From Drosophila persimilis (lineage: Eukaryota; Arthropoda; Insecta; Diptera; Drosophilidae), in contig NW_020825298.1 of the NCBI RefSeq assembly GCF_003286085.1, positions 1 to 64,000 on the forward strand: DNA of 64,000 nt, written 5' to 3'. The position numbers and the translations under genes are program-made. Positions 30,770 through 40,692 of this stretch are shown here, one piece after another (positions within the stretch are counted from its first letter, which is position 1; every line of letters starts with the position of its first letter). A model generated the notes under the pieces. It did no database searches and had not been told where the DNA came from. It saw only the letters and a list, made by a program, of their open reading frames with translations.

Positions 30770-33700
30770 ATGGACGCACTTGCTCCAAATCTGACGACCA
30801 ATAATATGGATGTTATGGATGCTATGGACAACTCGGCAAGAGCCGAAGCGGGTGGTGAGTGCGTTACTCAAAATAGTGCTACCGATATAATGACCAGGCC
30901 CCTGGGAGGGAACCCCTCCGCAAATGCTTCCCTCTTCGAACCAATGTTCGACTCAGAGGGGGATGCGGATCTGGCTGAGTTGGAGACGGACTCGCCAGAG
31001 AGTACCCTGAGCTCCTTGGGAGCTACGGTGCTGGAGTTCGAGCGTCGTTTCGTGGACAGGGGTTTATATGTTAGAAAATACCCGCCAATCCCACCAAAAA
31101 CAGACGCCAACATACAAGAAAAACCGCCATCAAATACACGTACAAACACGCAGACAAAAATAGCCCCCAGCGAAAGTGCAACGGGTTCCAAAAATAGCGG
31201 CGCTTTTGCTCTTACCAAAGAGCACTTAAGTGCACATAAACAAAACAAGAACAAATGTTATGCCCATATGTTTTCGCGCCAAAACATTAGCGAAAACAAA
31301 AACAAGCAAACAACTCACACAAGCATCAGAGAGAGCGACGCTTGCGCTCTCTCGGCAGCCGAACCCTCGGCGCACAATCAAAACGGAGGCTCGTCACATC
31401 AAGCCCCAAAGCGTTTGCCGCCAAACATGCACTCACACACTTATGACAAAAAGAGAGATGCTTGCTCTCTCCCGCCGAACCAAAACACAAACACATACAA
31501 GAACGAAACTAGCCTGACCTACGCCAATAACAAAACCGAAACTGTAAACGGCACAAAGAAAAACAATGACCAGCAACAGCAACAAAGTTTGACGACAGCT
31601 GAACGCAATAATACTAGCAGAAGCAGAAAATGCTTGCTGCCCACTCTGACTCAGGCGGACGAGCATAATACTCAGACAAGGCCTAGTACCAGAACTCAAC
31701 TGGTAAAGGAATGGCTAATTAGCGTTCCCCCGCTACTGGCCAATGAAATGCCCTCGCCCCTGCCCCTTACCCCTATAGCAAAGGATAAATTGACTACAAA
31801 TTCGTTTCGCTCGCCGCTCAAAAGAAGATGCGCGGCGATCGAAACGGATACAGATGACGATGACTTCACCTGCCTCACTCTGGACACGCCCATGTTCAAG
31901 AGCCAATTCGCGAAAAGGCTGCATCATGAGACCCGGCAGATGGAGTCAGATGCTGGGCAAATACGCACACCGTCAAATAGTGTGGTTCCGGTTCCGGTGG
32001 TCCAACATAGGGAGCCCCAAAGGATAGAGGCTGAAAGCCAACAGATGGAAACGGTCAACCATCAGCCGCAACATCAGCCAGACATTAGCATAAATATAAC
32101 GCCAGTCCAACCGTCATTAAGCAGCACCCAGGTCCCAACAATCTTCCTGCCCCTGGTGCCTGCAATTTTACCCCTGATTAACAAATTGACAACAAATCCG
32201 AACGTGGGGAAATTCACAACGAAATCGATGGCCAACAGTGGACTTAGAGTCCACTGCGACGACATTTTAACATACAACGCCATTCAGAACGCCCTAGCTG
32301 AAGACAGCACCCATCTGCACACACACCAGCCGCGCAGCGAAAGGGGCTATCGTGTAATAGTGCGGCACTTACACCACACCACGCCCAGCAGCTGGATCTC
32401 TGAGGAGCTTGAACGACTCGGATTTACTGCGAGGTTTATCCGAGGATTAAAACACCGTTTTAATGGAAGGCCTCTAAACATTTTTGAGGTTGAAATTCAG
32501 CCCAAGGCGGATGGCGGCCATGAGGCAATACTCGACATTAAAAACCTGGCCAATCAATGCATCTCCATAGTGAGACAGGCCAAGCCACGCGATCCAGCTC
32601 AATGCCATCGGTGCCAGGAGTTTGGGCACACAAAAAACTACTGCAGACGGCCATACAAGTGCATGAAATGCGCAGGAGATCACCCCACAACAGCATGCAG
32701 GAAACCCAGGCAGGAGGATCCCAAATGCGCCAATTGTAGCGGCAAGCACGTGAGCTGCTACAAGGGTTGTCCCGCCTACAAAAAGGCCCGCAGCCATCTA
32801 AGGGCAAACCGGCTCATCGCTGAGCAGCAAAGGCAGCAGTACCAACAGCAACGCCAGCATCCACAGCAGCCAACTGACCAACTACGCCCACAAACTCAGC
32901 AGCCGAGTCGCCAATCCCAGCAACAACAACAGCAGACAGCAAACACAGGCACCAGAGGCAATGGCAGGCCCTCCTACAGCAGGGTGTTGCGGTCTGGGAA
33001 TGCTGAGCAGCAGCAGCAGCCACGAGCGGCAGAACGGCAACAGCCGAACAGCAGTCGTCGTCCTTCCCAGCAACAACAGCCACATATCCCCGCCCCCAAA
33101 CAACAGCAGTCATCTCAAAAGAAGCGGCCACAACACCAAAAACAACAGCAGCACTCAAGCGGCAGACAGGGGGCCAAAGCAGCACCAACACCAGCTGCAG
33201 CAGCAACGCCCACCACCCGCAAGCCCTTGTATAGCCGTGGTGCGCAAGCCAATCCGGCCGAAAATCATTTGGCCAAGATCCAGCAAAATCTAAGGGAAGA
33301 GCAGCAGCAGCAACAAGAACAAAAACAGCAGCAGCGCGGTCACAATTTGGGTCGGCAGCACCAGCAGCAGCACCAGCATCGCGGCCATCATTCCCAGCCA
33401 CAGGCCAAGGGGCGCCAATGCCAGCGCGATCAACGGGTGCAGCCAACTCCAAAACGTTTCCAGACGCCAAGAAATCCCCAGCATCAGCAGCAGCCAGCCA
33501 TTCAATGCGATGGCAAGTGTGTGGGACTCCTAAAAGAGTATGCAGTTAAAATAGAAAACTTGGAGAAACGACTTCAAGAACTTACCACATTAATTGCAAG
33601 CCTGACGGAGGCAAAGGGCAGTGGCTCAGCAGCGGCCAATCCTCCAACACAGACTCCAGCAGCAGCACCAAAAGCAGCACCAACACCTACAAGGCCCGCC

Positions 33701-33865
33701 GCCAATTCACAACCTGACGCCGCAGCCGTATCGGAGGACTCTGATATGGACTGCGAAGCACTCAGCGACGATGGCGACGACCAGTGGACGGACGACGACT
33801 CAGTTGACGACGAGATAGCGGATATCCTAGACGACTACGATAGCTACTACTCTGACTACTTTTGA
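30770..33865 (+). CDS. gag: U7 Gag-like ORF1 protein (1031 aa)
   Basis: Intact. It has the NSATDIM variant near residue 40 and the ETVNGTKK insertion near residue 258. The PRE_C2HC-like region has the diverged form SWISEELERLGFTARF, shared with U12 and in part with U10. The three zinc knuckles are unchanged. The coiled coil is the GLLKEYA type and the tail linker reads APKAAPT, seen only here. The Gln-rich linker contains QQQQEQKQQQRG instead of the QQQHKQKQ form of most copies. Confidence 0.93.
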   Translation: MDALAPNLTTNNMDVMDAMDNSARAEAGGECVTQNSATDIMTRPLGGNPSANASLFEPMFDSEGDADLAELETDSPESTLSSLGATVLEFERRFVDRGLYVRKYPPIPPKTDANIQEKPPSNTRTNTQTKIAPSESATGSKNSGAFALTKEHLSAHKQNKNKCYAHMFSRQNISENKNKQTTHTSIRESDACALSAAEPSAHNQNGGSSHQAPKRLPPNMHSHTYDKKRDACSLPPNQNTNTYKNETSLTYANNKTETVNGTKKNNDQQQQQSLTTAERNNTSRSRKCLLPTLTQADEHNTQTRPSTRTQLVKEWLISVPPLLANEMPSPLPLTPIAKDKLTTNSFRSPLKRRCAAIETDTDDDDFTCLTLDTPMFKSQFAKRLHHETRQMESDAGQIRTPSNSVVPVPVVQHREPQRIEAESQQMETVNHQPQHQPDISINITPVQPSLSSTQVPTIFLPLVPAILPLINKLTTNPNVGKFTTKSMANSGLRVHCDDILTYNAIQNALAEDSTHLHTHQPRSERGYRVIVRHLHHTTPSSWISEELERLGFTARFIRGLKHRFNGRPLNIFEVEIQPKADGGHEAILDIKNLANQCISIVRQAKPRDPAQCHRCQEFGHTKNYCRRPYKCMKCAGDHPTTACRKPRQEDPKCANCSGKHVSCYKGCPAYKKARSHLRANRLIAEQQRQQYQQQRQHPQQPTDQLRPQTQQPSRQSQQQQQQTANTGTRGNGRPSYSRVLRSGNAEQQQQPRAAERQQPNSSRRPSQQQQPHIPAPKQQQSSQKKRPQHQKQQQHSSGRQGAKAAPTPAAAATPTTRKPLYSRGAQANPAENHLAKIQQNLREEQQQQQEQKQQQRGHNLGRQHQQQHQHRGHHSQPQAKGRQCQRDQRVQPTPKRFQTPRNPQHQQQPAIQCDGKCVGLLKEYAVKIENLEKRLQELTTLIASLTEAKGSGSAAANPPTQTPAAAPKAAPTPTRPAANSQPDAAAVSEDSDMDCEALSDDGDDQWTDDDSVDDEIADILDDYDSYYSDYF

Positions 33866-35344
33866 TGAGCCCAAAAGTCGGTCCTGAGGCAGCCTGACAA
33901 TCCACCGCACAGGTCCAGAGCAGCCACTGAAATAATACAAAATGACGTCAATACACACATCAACACAATATGGACAAAACTCAAAATAATCACACGTACC
34001 TGCCACGCCTCCGACAGATCTGCCCCTCCAGCAGCTGCCCCGTCATCAACACCACACATTTGATGCCAATTGGACGACATTTTAGGATTTATTGACGACG
34101 CTCCTGACAATCCACCGCACAGGTCCAGAGCAGCCACTGTAAACAAACCAAAATGACGTCAATACACACATCAACACAAAATGGTCCAAATACACACAAA
34201 ACATACGTACCTGCCACGCCTCCGATAGAGCTGCCTCTCCAGCAGTTGCCTCACCAAATTCTCCATCCACTTTCTGCCAAATGGGCAAAATTCGAAGACC
34301 CTATCGTCGTCGCCATCAACACCCAGGCTGCCGCTAAAAGAAGAAAAAAAACATCAATTCACGCATCAACACAAAATAGCCAATACTTTTACTAATCACA
34401 CTTACCTGTCAATACACTCACAGATCAGCCTCTCCAGTACCTACCTCGCCACCAACCGCAACATTTTGTTGCAAGTTGGGCCCAATTTGGACGCCCCTCC
34501 GACAACGCTGCCAGCAACCGATGGCCGTGACGTCACGCCATCATCACAAAACAGCAGCGGCAATCCAACGACGAGGCCAGCCAATACAGTCGTCAATGGC
34601 CAGCACGCCATCTCCATCTACATCGACAGTGCATCCTGGGTGGCCGGACCAGCAGCCACTCGGATGCAGCCAATCCGCACTCATATGCGGCCATCTCCAC
34701 TGCGGCCATTTCCACTGGTCAACGCACCCCGATTGGCCGGACCAGTGTCAATCTCCATTTCTCCAGGTAGAGACGGCGTGGGCGGCCGGACCAGAGTCGC
34801 TCCCCAAACACCATCACCATCCACGCCAACTCCTGGATCCAGCCTCTGCCAATTCCGATGCCGCAGATGCGTGATCTGCAGCATCACATACACGTGCACA
34901 TCCAGCTCTGAGGCGGATGCCCCTGTGCCATCCACATTGCTCCAGACGACGACGATGATCCTCCAGTACCTGAAAGAGAAAATAAATAGAATTAAATTAG
35001 CCTATAAATGTCATTAATGTTGCAATTTGTCCAATACTTATCTCTTTGTGACCATCTGTTTGTATAAATGTACGTCAATAATTGCGAATGTCAAAATAGG
35101 GCTACCAGACTGTAATACTGATAGAATGTAAACATGTCTGTAGATGTTAATGTTAATGTAATGTTAATGTCAATTGCCCGCAAAAATCCAAAATCACATT
35201 ATTGTTGTAAGTTAAGCTTAAATGTAAATTGCCGAAGTACTGGTAATAGGAAAAGCTGGAAATAAACTCCGCCAGTAGCAAAGCTGGCGGGCGAGTGTGC
35301 GCATCGTAGGCGTGCACGCGCATCTAATTACATCGAAAAAAAAA
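33866..35344 (+). other. U7 3' UTR with three antisense exon-intron modules
   Basis: Minus-strand candidate introns: 34334-34405 (72 nt), 34137-34210 (74) and 33927-33999 (73). The post-Gag module with the GTGAGT donor present in U1, U3-U5 and U8 is absent; the sequence goes straight from GGCAGCC to TGACAATCC. CRE palindromes occur near 33942, 34153 and 34528. The distal part matches U9/U10 in most variants. Confidence 0.7.
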
Positions 35345-35576
35345 GTGACTTGTGTTTTTTGTTGTTTTATGTGGAACTTTAAATGTATTAAAATACATGT
35401 TTCAACCGGGACTAAATTAAATGAAACTAAATAAACAATATGTGCCAAATAATTGCAAATAATGCAATATAATCATCTGTGATCGTGCCTTAATTCAGTG
35501 AAGCCAATAAACCCAACTGGAAGAACTGAAAGAGGAAGAAAAAGCAAGCTACTGAGTACCTGGACCAGGCCACCAA

Positions 35577-38500
35577 ATGGACGCACTTGCTCCAAATCTG
35601 ACGACCAACAAAATGGATGTTATGGATGCTATGGACAACTCGGCAAGAGCCGAAGCGGGTGGTGAGTGCGTTACTCAAATAAGTTCTGCCGTCATATCGA
35701 CCAGGCCCCTGGGAGGGAACCCCTCCGCAAATGCTTCCCTCTTCGAACCAATGTTCGACTCAGAGGGGGATGCGGATCTGGCTGAGTTGGAGACGGACTC
35801 GCCAGAGAGTACCCTGAGCTCCTTGGGAGCTACGGTGCTGGAGTTCGAGCGTCGTTTCGTGGACAGGGGTTTATATGTTAGAAAATACCCGCCAATCCCA
35901 CCAAAAACAGACGCCAACATACAAGAAAAACCGCCATCAAATACACGTACAAACACGCAGACAAAAATAGTTCCCAGCGAAAGTGCAACGGGTTCCAAAA
36001 ATAGCGGCGCTTTCGCTCTTACCAAAGAGCATTTAAGTGCACATAAACAAAACAAGAACAAATGTTATGCCCATATGTTTTCGCGCCAAAACATTAGCGA
36101 AAACAATAACAATCAAACAACTCACACAAGCATCAGAGAGAGCGACGCTTGCGCTCTCTCGGCAGCCGAACCCTCGGCGCACAATCAAAACGGAGGCTCG
36201 TCACATCAAGCCCCAAAGCGTTTGCCGCCAAACAAGCACTCACACACTTATGACAAAAAGAGAGATGCTTGCTCTCTCCCGCCGAACCAAAACACAAACA
36301 CATACAAGAACGAAGCTAGCCTGACCTACGCCAATAACAAAACACAAACAAACACACATACTAGCAGAAGCAGAAAATGCTTGCTGCCTACTCTGACTCA
36401 GGCGGACGAGCATAACATACAGACAAGGCCTAGTACCAGAACACAACTGGTAAAGGAATGGCTAATTAGCGTTCCCCCGCTACTGGCCAATGAAATGCCC
36501 TCGCCCCTGCCCATTACCCCTATAGCAAAGGATAAATTGACTACAAATTCGTTTCGCTCGCCGCTCAAAAGAAGATGCGCGGCGATCGAAACGGATACAG
36601 ATGACGATGACTTCACCTGCCTCACTCTGGACACGCCCATGTTCAAGAGCCAATTCGCGAAAAGGCTGCATCATGAGACCCGGCAGATGGAGTCAGATGC
36701 TGGGCAAATACGCACACCGTCAAATAGTGTGGTTCCGGTTCCGGAGGTCCAACATAGGGAGCCCCAAAGGATAGAGGCTGAAAGCCAACAGATGGAAACG
36801 GTCAACCATCAGCCGCAACATCAGCCAGACATTAGCATAAATATAACGCCAGTCCAACAGTCATTACGCAGCACCAAGGTCCCAACAATCTTCCTGCCCC
36901 TGGTGCCTGCAATTATACCCCTGATTAACAAATTGACAATAAATCCAAATGTGGGGAAATTCACGACGAAATCGATGGCCAACAGTGGACTCAGAGTCCA
37001 CTGCGACGACATTTTAACATACAACGCCATCCAGAACGCCCTAGCTGAAGACAGCACCCAATTGCACACACACCAGCCGCGCAGCGAAAGGGGCTATCGT
37101 GTAATAGTGCGTCATTTACATCACACTACTCCCAGCAGCTGGATAACGGAGGAGCTGGAACGGCTCGGATACACTACCCGGTTTATCCGAGGACTCAAAC
37201 ACCGTTTCAATGGGAGGCCTCTAAACATTTTTGAGGTGGAGATTCAGCCCAAGGCGGATGGCGGCCATGAGGCAATTCTGGACATTAAAAACCTGGCCAA
37301 TCAATGCGTCTCCATAGTAAGACAAGCCAAGCCACGCGATCCAGCTCAATGCCATCGGTGCCAGGAGTTTGGGCACACAAAAAACTACTGCAGACGGCCA
37401 TACAAGTGCATGAAATGCGCAGGAGATCACCCCACAACAGCATGCAGGAAACCCAGGCAGGAGGATCCCAAATGCGCCAATTGTAGCGGCAAGCACGTGA
37501 GCTGCTACAAGGGTTGTCCCGCCTACAAAAAGGCCCGCAGCCATCTAAGGGCAAACCGGCTCATCGCTGAGCAGCAAAGGCAGCAGTACCAACAGCAACG
37601 CCAGCAGCCACAGCAGCCAACTGACCAACAACGCCCACAAACCCAGCAGCCGAGTCGCCAATCCCAATCCCAGCAACAACAGCAGACAGCAAACACAAGC
37701 ACCAGAGGCAATGGCAGGCCCTCCTACAGCAGGGTGTTGCGGTCTGGGAATGCTGAGCAGCAGCAGCAGCCACGAGCGGCAGAACGGCAACAGCCGACGA
37801 GCAGTCGTCGTCCTTCCCAACAACAGCAGCCTCATATCCCCGCCCCCAAGCAACAGCAGTCATCTCAAAAGAAGCGGCCACAACACCAACACCAACAGCA
37901 GCATTCAAGCGGCAAACAGGGGGCCAAAGCAGCACCAACACCAGCTGCAGCAGCAGCAGCAACGCCCAACACCCGCAGGCCCTTGTATAGCCGAGGTGCG
38001 CAAGCCAATCCGGCCGAAAATCATTTGGCCAAGTTCCAGCAAAAGCTAAGGGAAGAGCAGCAGCAGCAACATAAACAAAAACAGCAGCAGCGCGGTCACA
38101 ATTTGGGTCGGCAGCACCAGCAGCAGCACCAGCATCGCGGCCATCATTCCCAGCCACAGGCCAAGGGGCGCCAATGCCAGCGCGATCAACGGGTGCAGCC
38201 AACTCCAAAACGTTTCCAGACGCCGAGAAATCCCCAGCATAAGCAGCAGCAGCCAGCCATTCAATGCGATGGCAAGTGTGTGGAAACCTTAAAAGAGTAC
38301 GCCGTCAAAATAGAAAACTTGGAGAAAAGACTGCAAGAGCTTACCATACTAATTGCAAGCCTGACGGAGGCAAAGGGCAGTGGCTCAGCAGCGGCCAATC
38401 CTCCAACACAGACTCCAGCAGCAGCACCAGAAGCAGCACCAACACCTACAAGGCCCGCCGCCAATTCACAACCTGACGCCGCAGCCGTATCGGAGGACTC

Positions 38501-38624
38501 TGATATGGACTGCGAAGCACTCAGCGACGATGGCGACGACCAGTGGACGGACGACGATTCAGTTGACGACGAGATAGCGGATATCCTAGACGACTACGAT
38601 AGCTACTACTCTGACTACTTTTGA
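35577..38624 (+). CDS. gag: U8 Gag-like ORF1 protein (1015 aa)
   Basis: Intact, and a good reference for the Gag-only type: PRE_C2HC-like region from residue 505, zinc knuckles from 592, coiled coil ETLKEYAVKIENLEKR at ~903-918, acidic tail ~970-1015. It has the ISSAVIS variant, no ETVNG insertion and Lys in PPNKHSH, a substitution found only in U3 and U8. The third knuckle region CANCSGKHVSCYKGC is the same in all copies, pointing to purifying selection or very recent spread. Confidence 0.94.
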   Translation: MDALAPNLTTNKMDVMDAMDNSARAEAGGECVTQISSAVISTRPLGGNPSANASLFEPMFDSEGDADLAELETDSPESTLSSLGATVLEFERRFVDRGLYVRKYPPIPPKTDANIQEKPPSNTRTNTQTKIVPSESATGSKNSGAFALTKEHLSAHKQNKNKCYAHMFSRQNISENNNNQTTHTSIRESDACALSAAEPSAHNQNGGSSHQAPKRLPPNKHSHTYDKKRDACSLPPNQNTNTYKNEASLTYANNKTQTNTHTSRSRKCLLPTLTQADEHNIQTRPSTRTQLVKEWLISVPPLLANEMPSPLPITPIAKDKLTTNSFRSPLKRRCAAIETDTDDDDFTCLTLDTPMFKSQFAKRLHHETRQMESDAGQIRTPSNSVVPVPEVQHREPQRIEAESQQMETVNHQPQHQPDISINITPVQQSLRSTKVPTIFLPLVPAIIPLINKLTINPNVGKFTTKSMANSGLRVHCDDILTYNAIQNALAEDSTQLHTHQPRSERGYRVIVRHLHHTTPSSWITEELERLGYTTRFIRGLKHRFNGRPLNIFEVEIQPKADGGHEAILDIKNLANQCVSIVRQAKPRDPAQCHRCQEFGHTKNYCRRPYKCMKCAGDHPTTACRKPRQEDPKCANCSGKHVSCYKGCPAYKKARSHLRANRLIAEQQRQQYQQQRQQPQQPTDQQRPQTQQPSRQSQSQQQQQTANTSTRGNGRPSYSRVLRSGNAEQQQQPRAAERQQPTSSRRPSQQQQPHIPAPKQQQSSQKKRPQHQHQQQHSSGKQGAKAAPTPAAAAAATPNTRRPLYSRGAQANPAENHLAKFQQKLREEQQQQHKQKQQQRGHNLGRQHQQQHQHRGHHSQPQAKGRQCQRDQRVQPTPKRFQTPRNPQHKQQQPAIQCDGKCVETLKEYAVKIENLEKRLQELTILIASLTEAKGSGSAAANPPTQTPAAAPEAAPTPTRPAANSQPDAAAVSEDSDMDCEALSDDGDDQWTDDDSVDDEIADILDDYDSYYSDYF

Positions 38625-40471
38625 TGAGCCCAAAAGTCGGTCCTGAGGCAGCCACTAAAATTGATGGAAATCATTAACTCACATAACCAATACGTACTCA
38701 CCTGCCACGCCATCGACAGAGCTGCCCCACCAGCAGATGCCACGACAAATAGACCAAACTTTTGCTGCTAATTTGACGACATTCCTGGAATTCATTGACG
38801 ACGCTCCTGACAATCCACCGCACAGGTCCAGAGCAGCCACTGAAACAAACCAAAAATGACGTCAATTCGCATACCAACAAAATATGGACAAAACTCAAAA
38901 TAATCACACGTACCTGCCACGCCTCCGACAGATCTGCCCCTCCAGCAGCTGCCCCGTCATCAACACCACACATCTGATGCCAATTGGACGACATTTTAGG
39001 ATTTATTGACGACGCTCCTGACAATCCACCGCACAGGTCCAGAGCAGCCACTGTAAACAAACCAAAAATGACGTCAATATTCACATCAACACAAAATGGT
39101 CCAAATACACACAAAACATACGTACCTGCCATGCCTCCGATAGAGCTGCCTCTCCAGCAGTTGCCACACCAATTTCGCCATTTAATTCCTGCCAAATGGG
39201 CGAAATTTGAGGCCCCTTTAGCCGTCGCCAGCAACATCCAGTCCTCAGGCTGCCGCTAAAAAGAAGAAAAAACATCAATACACACATCAACACAAAATGG
39301 TCCAAACTCACACTAAACATACGTACCTGCCACGCCTCCGATAGAGCTGCCTCTCCAGCAGCTGCCACATCAATTTCGCCATCCAATTCCTGCCAAATGG
39401 GCGAAATTTGAAGGCCCTATCGTCGTCGCCATCAACATCCAGACTGCCGCTAAAAAGAAGAAAAACATCAATTCACGCATCAACACAAAATAGCCAATAC
39501 TTTTACTAATCACACTTACCTGTCAATACACTCACAGATCAGCCTCTCCAGTACCTGCCTCGCCACCAACTGCAACATTTTGTTGCAAGTTGGGCTCAAT
39601 TTGGACGCCCCTTCGACAACGCTGCCAGCAACCGATGGCCGTGACGTCACGCCACCACCATCACAAAACAGCAGCGGCAATCCAACGACGAGGCCAGCCA
39701 ATTCAGTCGACAATGGCCAGCACGCCATCTCCATCTCCATCTCCATCTACATCGACAGTGCATCCTGGGTGGCCGGACCAGAGCCACTCGGATGCAGCCA
39801 ATCCGCACTCATATGCGGCCATCTCCACTGCGGCCATTTCCACTGGTCAACACCCTGATTGGCCGAACCAGTGCCAATCCCCAGATCTCCAGGTAGAGGC
39901 AACGTGGGCGGCCGGACCAGAGTCGCTCATCAAACTCCATCTCCATTCACGCCAACTCCTGGATCCAGCCTCTGCCAATTCTGATGCCGCAGATGCGTGA
40001 TCTGCAGCATCACATACACGTGCACATCCGGCGCTGAGGCGGATGCGCCCTGTGCCATCCACGCTGCTCCAGACGACGATGATGATCCTCCAGTACCTGA
40101 AATAGAAAATAAATAGAATTAAATTAGTCTATAAATGTCATTAATGTTGCAATTTGTTCAATACTTATCTCTTTGTGACCACCTGTTTGTATAAATGTAC
40201 GTCAATTATTGCGAATGTCAAAATAGGGCTACCAGACTGTAATACTAATAGAATGTAAACATGTCTGTAGATGTTAATGTTAATGTAATGTTAATGTCAA
40301 TTGCCCGCAAAAATTCAAAAGAACATTATTGTTGTTAGTTAAGCTTAAATGTAAATTGCCGAAGTTATGGTAATGAGAAAAGCTGGAAATAAACTCCGCC
40401 AGTAGCAAAGCTGGCGGGCGAGTGTGCGCATCGTAGGCGTGCACGCGCATCTAATTACATCGAAAAAAAAA
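38625..40471 (+). other. U8 3' UTR with five antisense exon-intron modules
   Basis: Minus-strand candidate introns: 38655-38701 (47 nt), 38840-38913 (74), 39051-39125 (75), 39256-39326 (71) and 39450-39519 (70), in register with U3 at an offset of 27,896. Two adjacent modules begin, on the minus strand, with the same acceptor TTTTTTCTTCTTTTTAG, showing duplication of the whole acceptor-exon-donor cassette. Confidence 0.72.
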
Positions 40472-40692
40472 GTGACTTGTGTTTTTTGTTGTTTTATGTG
40501 GAACTTTAAATGTATTAAAATACATGTTTCAACCGGGACTAAATTAAATGAAACTAAATAAACAATATGTGCCAAATAATTGCAAATAATGCAATATAAT
40601 CATCTGTAACCGTGCCGTAATAGTGAAGCCAATAAACCCAACTGAGGAAAGAGGAAAAGCAAAGCAACTGAGTACCTGGACCAGGCCACCAA

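Larger units (their letters stand above)
30548..35344 (+). mobile_element. U7: Gag-only HeT-A-like element, intact
   Basis: This 4797-nt unit ends in 9 A (35336-35344). Its 5' UTR has the AACCGTGCC form shared with U9, U10 and U11. Gag carries the autonomous-type insertion, and the 3' UTR has only three modules. It directly follows the autonomous unit U6. Confidence 0.93.
35345..40471 (+). mobile_element. U8: Gag-only HeT-A-like element, intact twin of U3
   Basis: This 5127-nt unit ends in 9 A (40463-40471). It is the intact counterpart of U3, matching it through the 5' UTR, Gag variants and all five 3' UTR modules. The terminal hairpin is at 40396-40417. Near-identity at this distance means very recent copying, recombination or an assembly duplication. 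Confidence 0.93.

Noticed and set aside
35675-36061. Minus-strand 128-codon ORF inside Gag, present in most units
   Set aside because: It is the complement of the conserved Gag N-terminal half, has no family resemblance and is kept open only because Gag is conserved.
37561-38208. Minus-strand ORFs of ~215-222 codons, Leu/Ala/Cys-rich
   Set aside because: They are shadows of the CAG/CAA repeats in the Gln-rich linker; the complement of Gln codons gives Leu, Cys and Ala runs.
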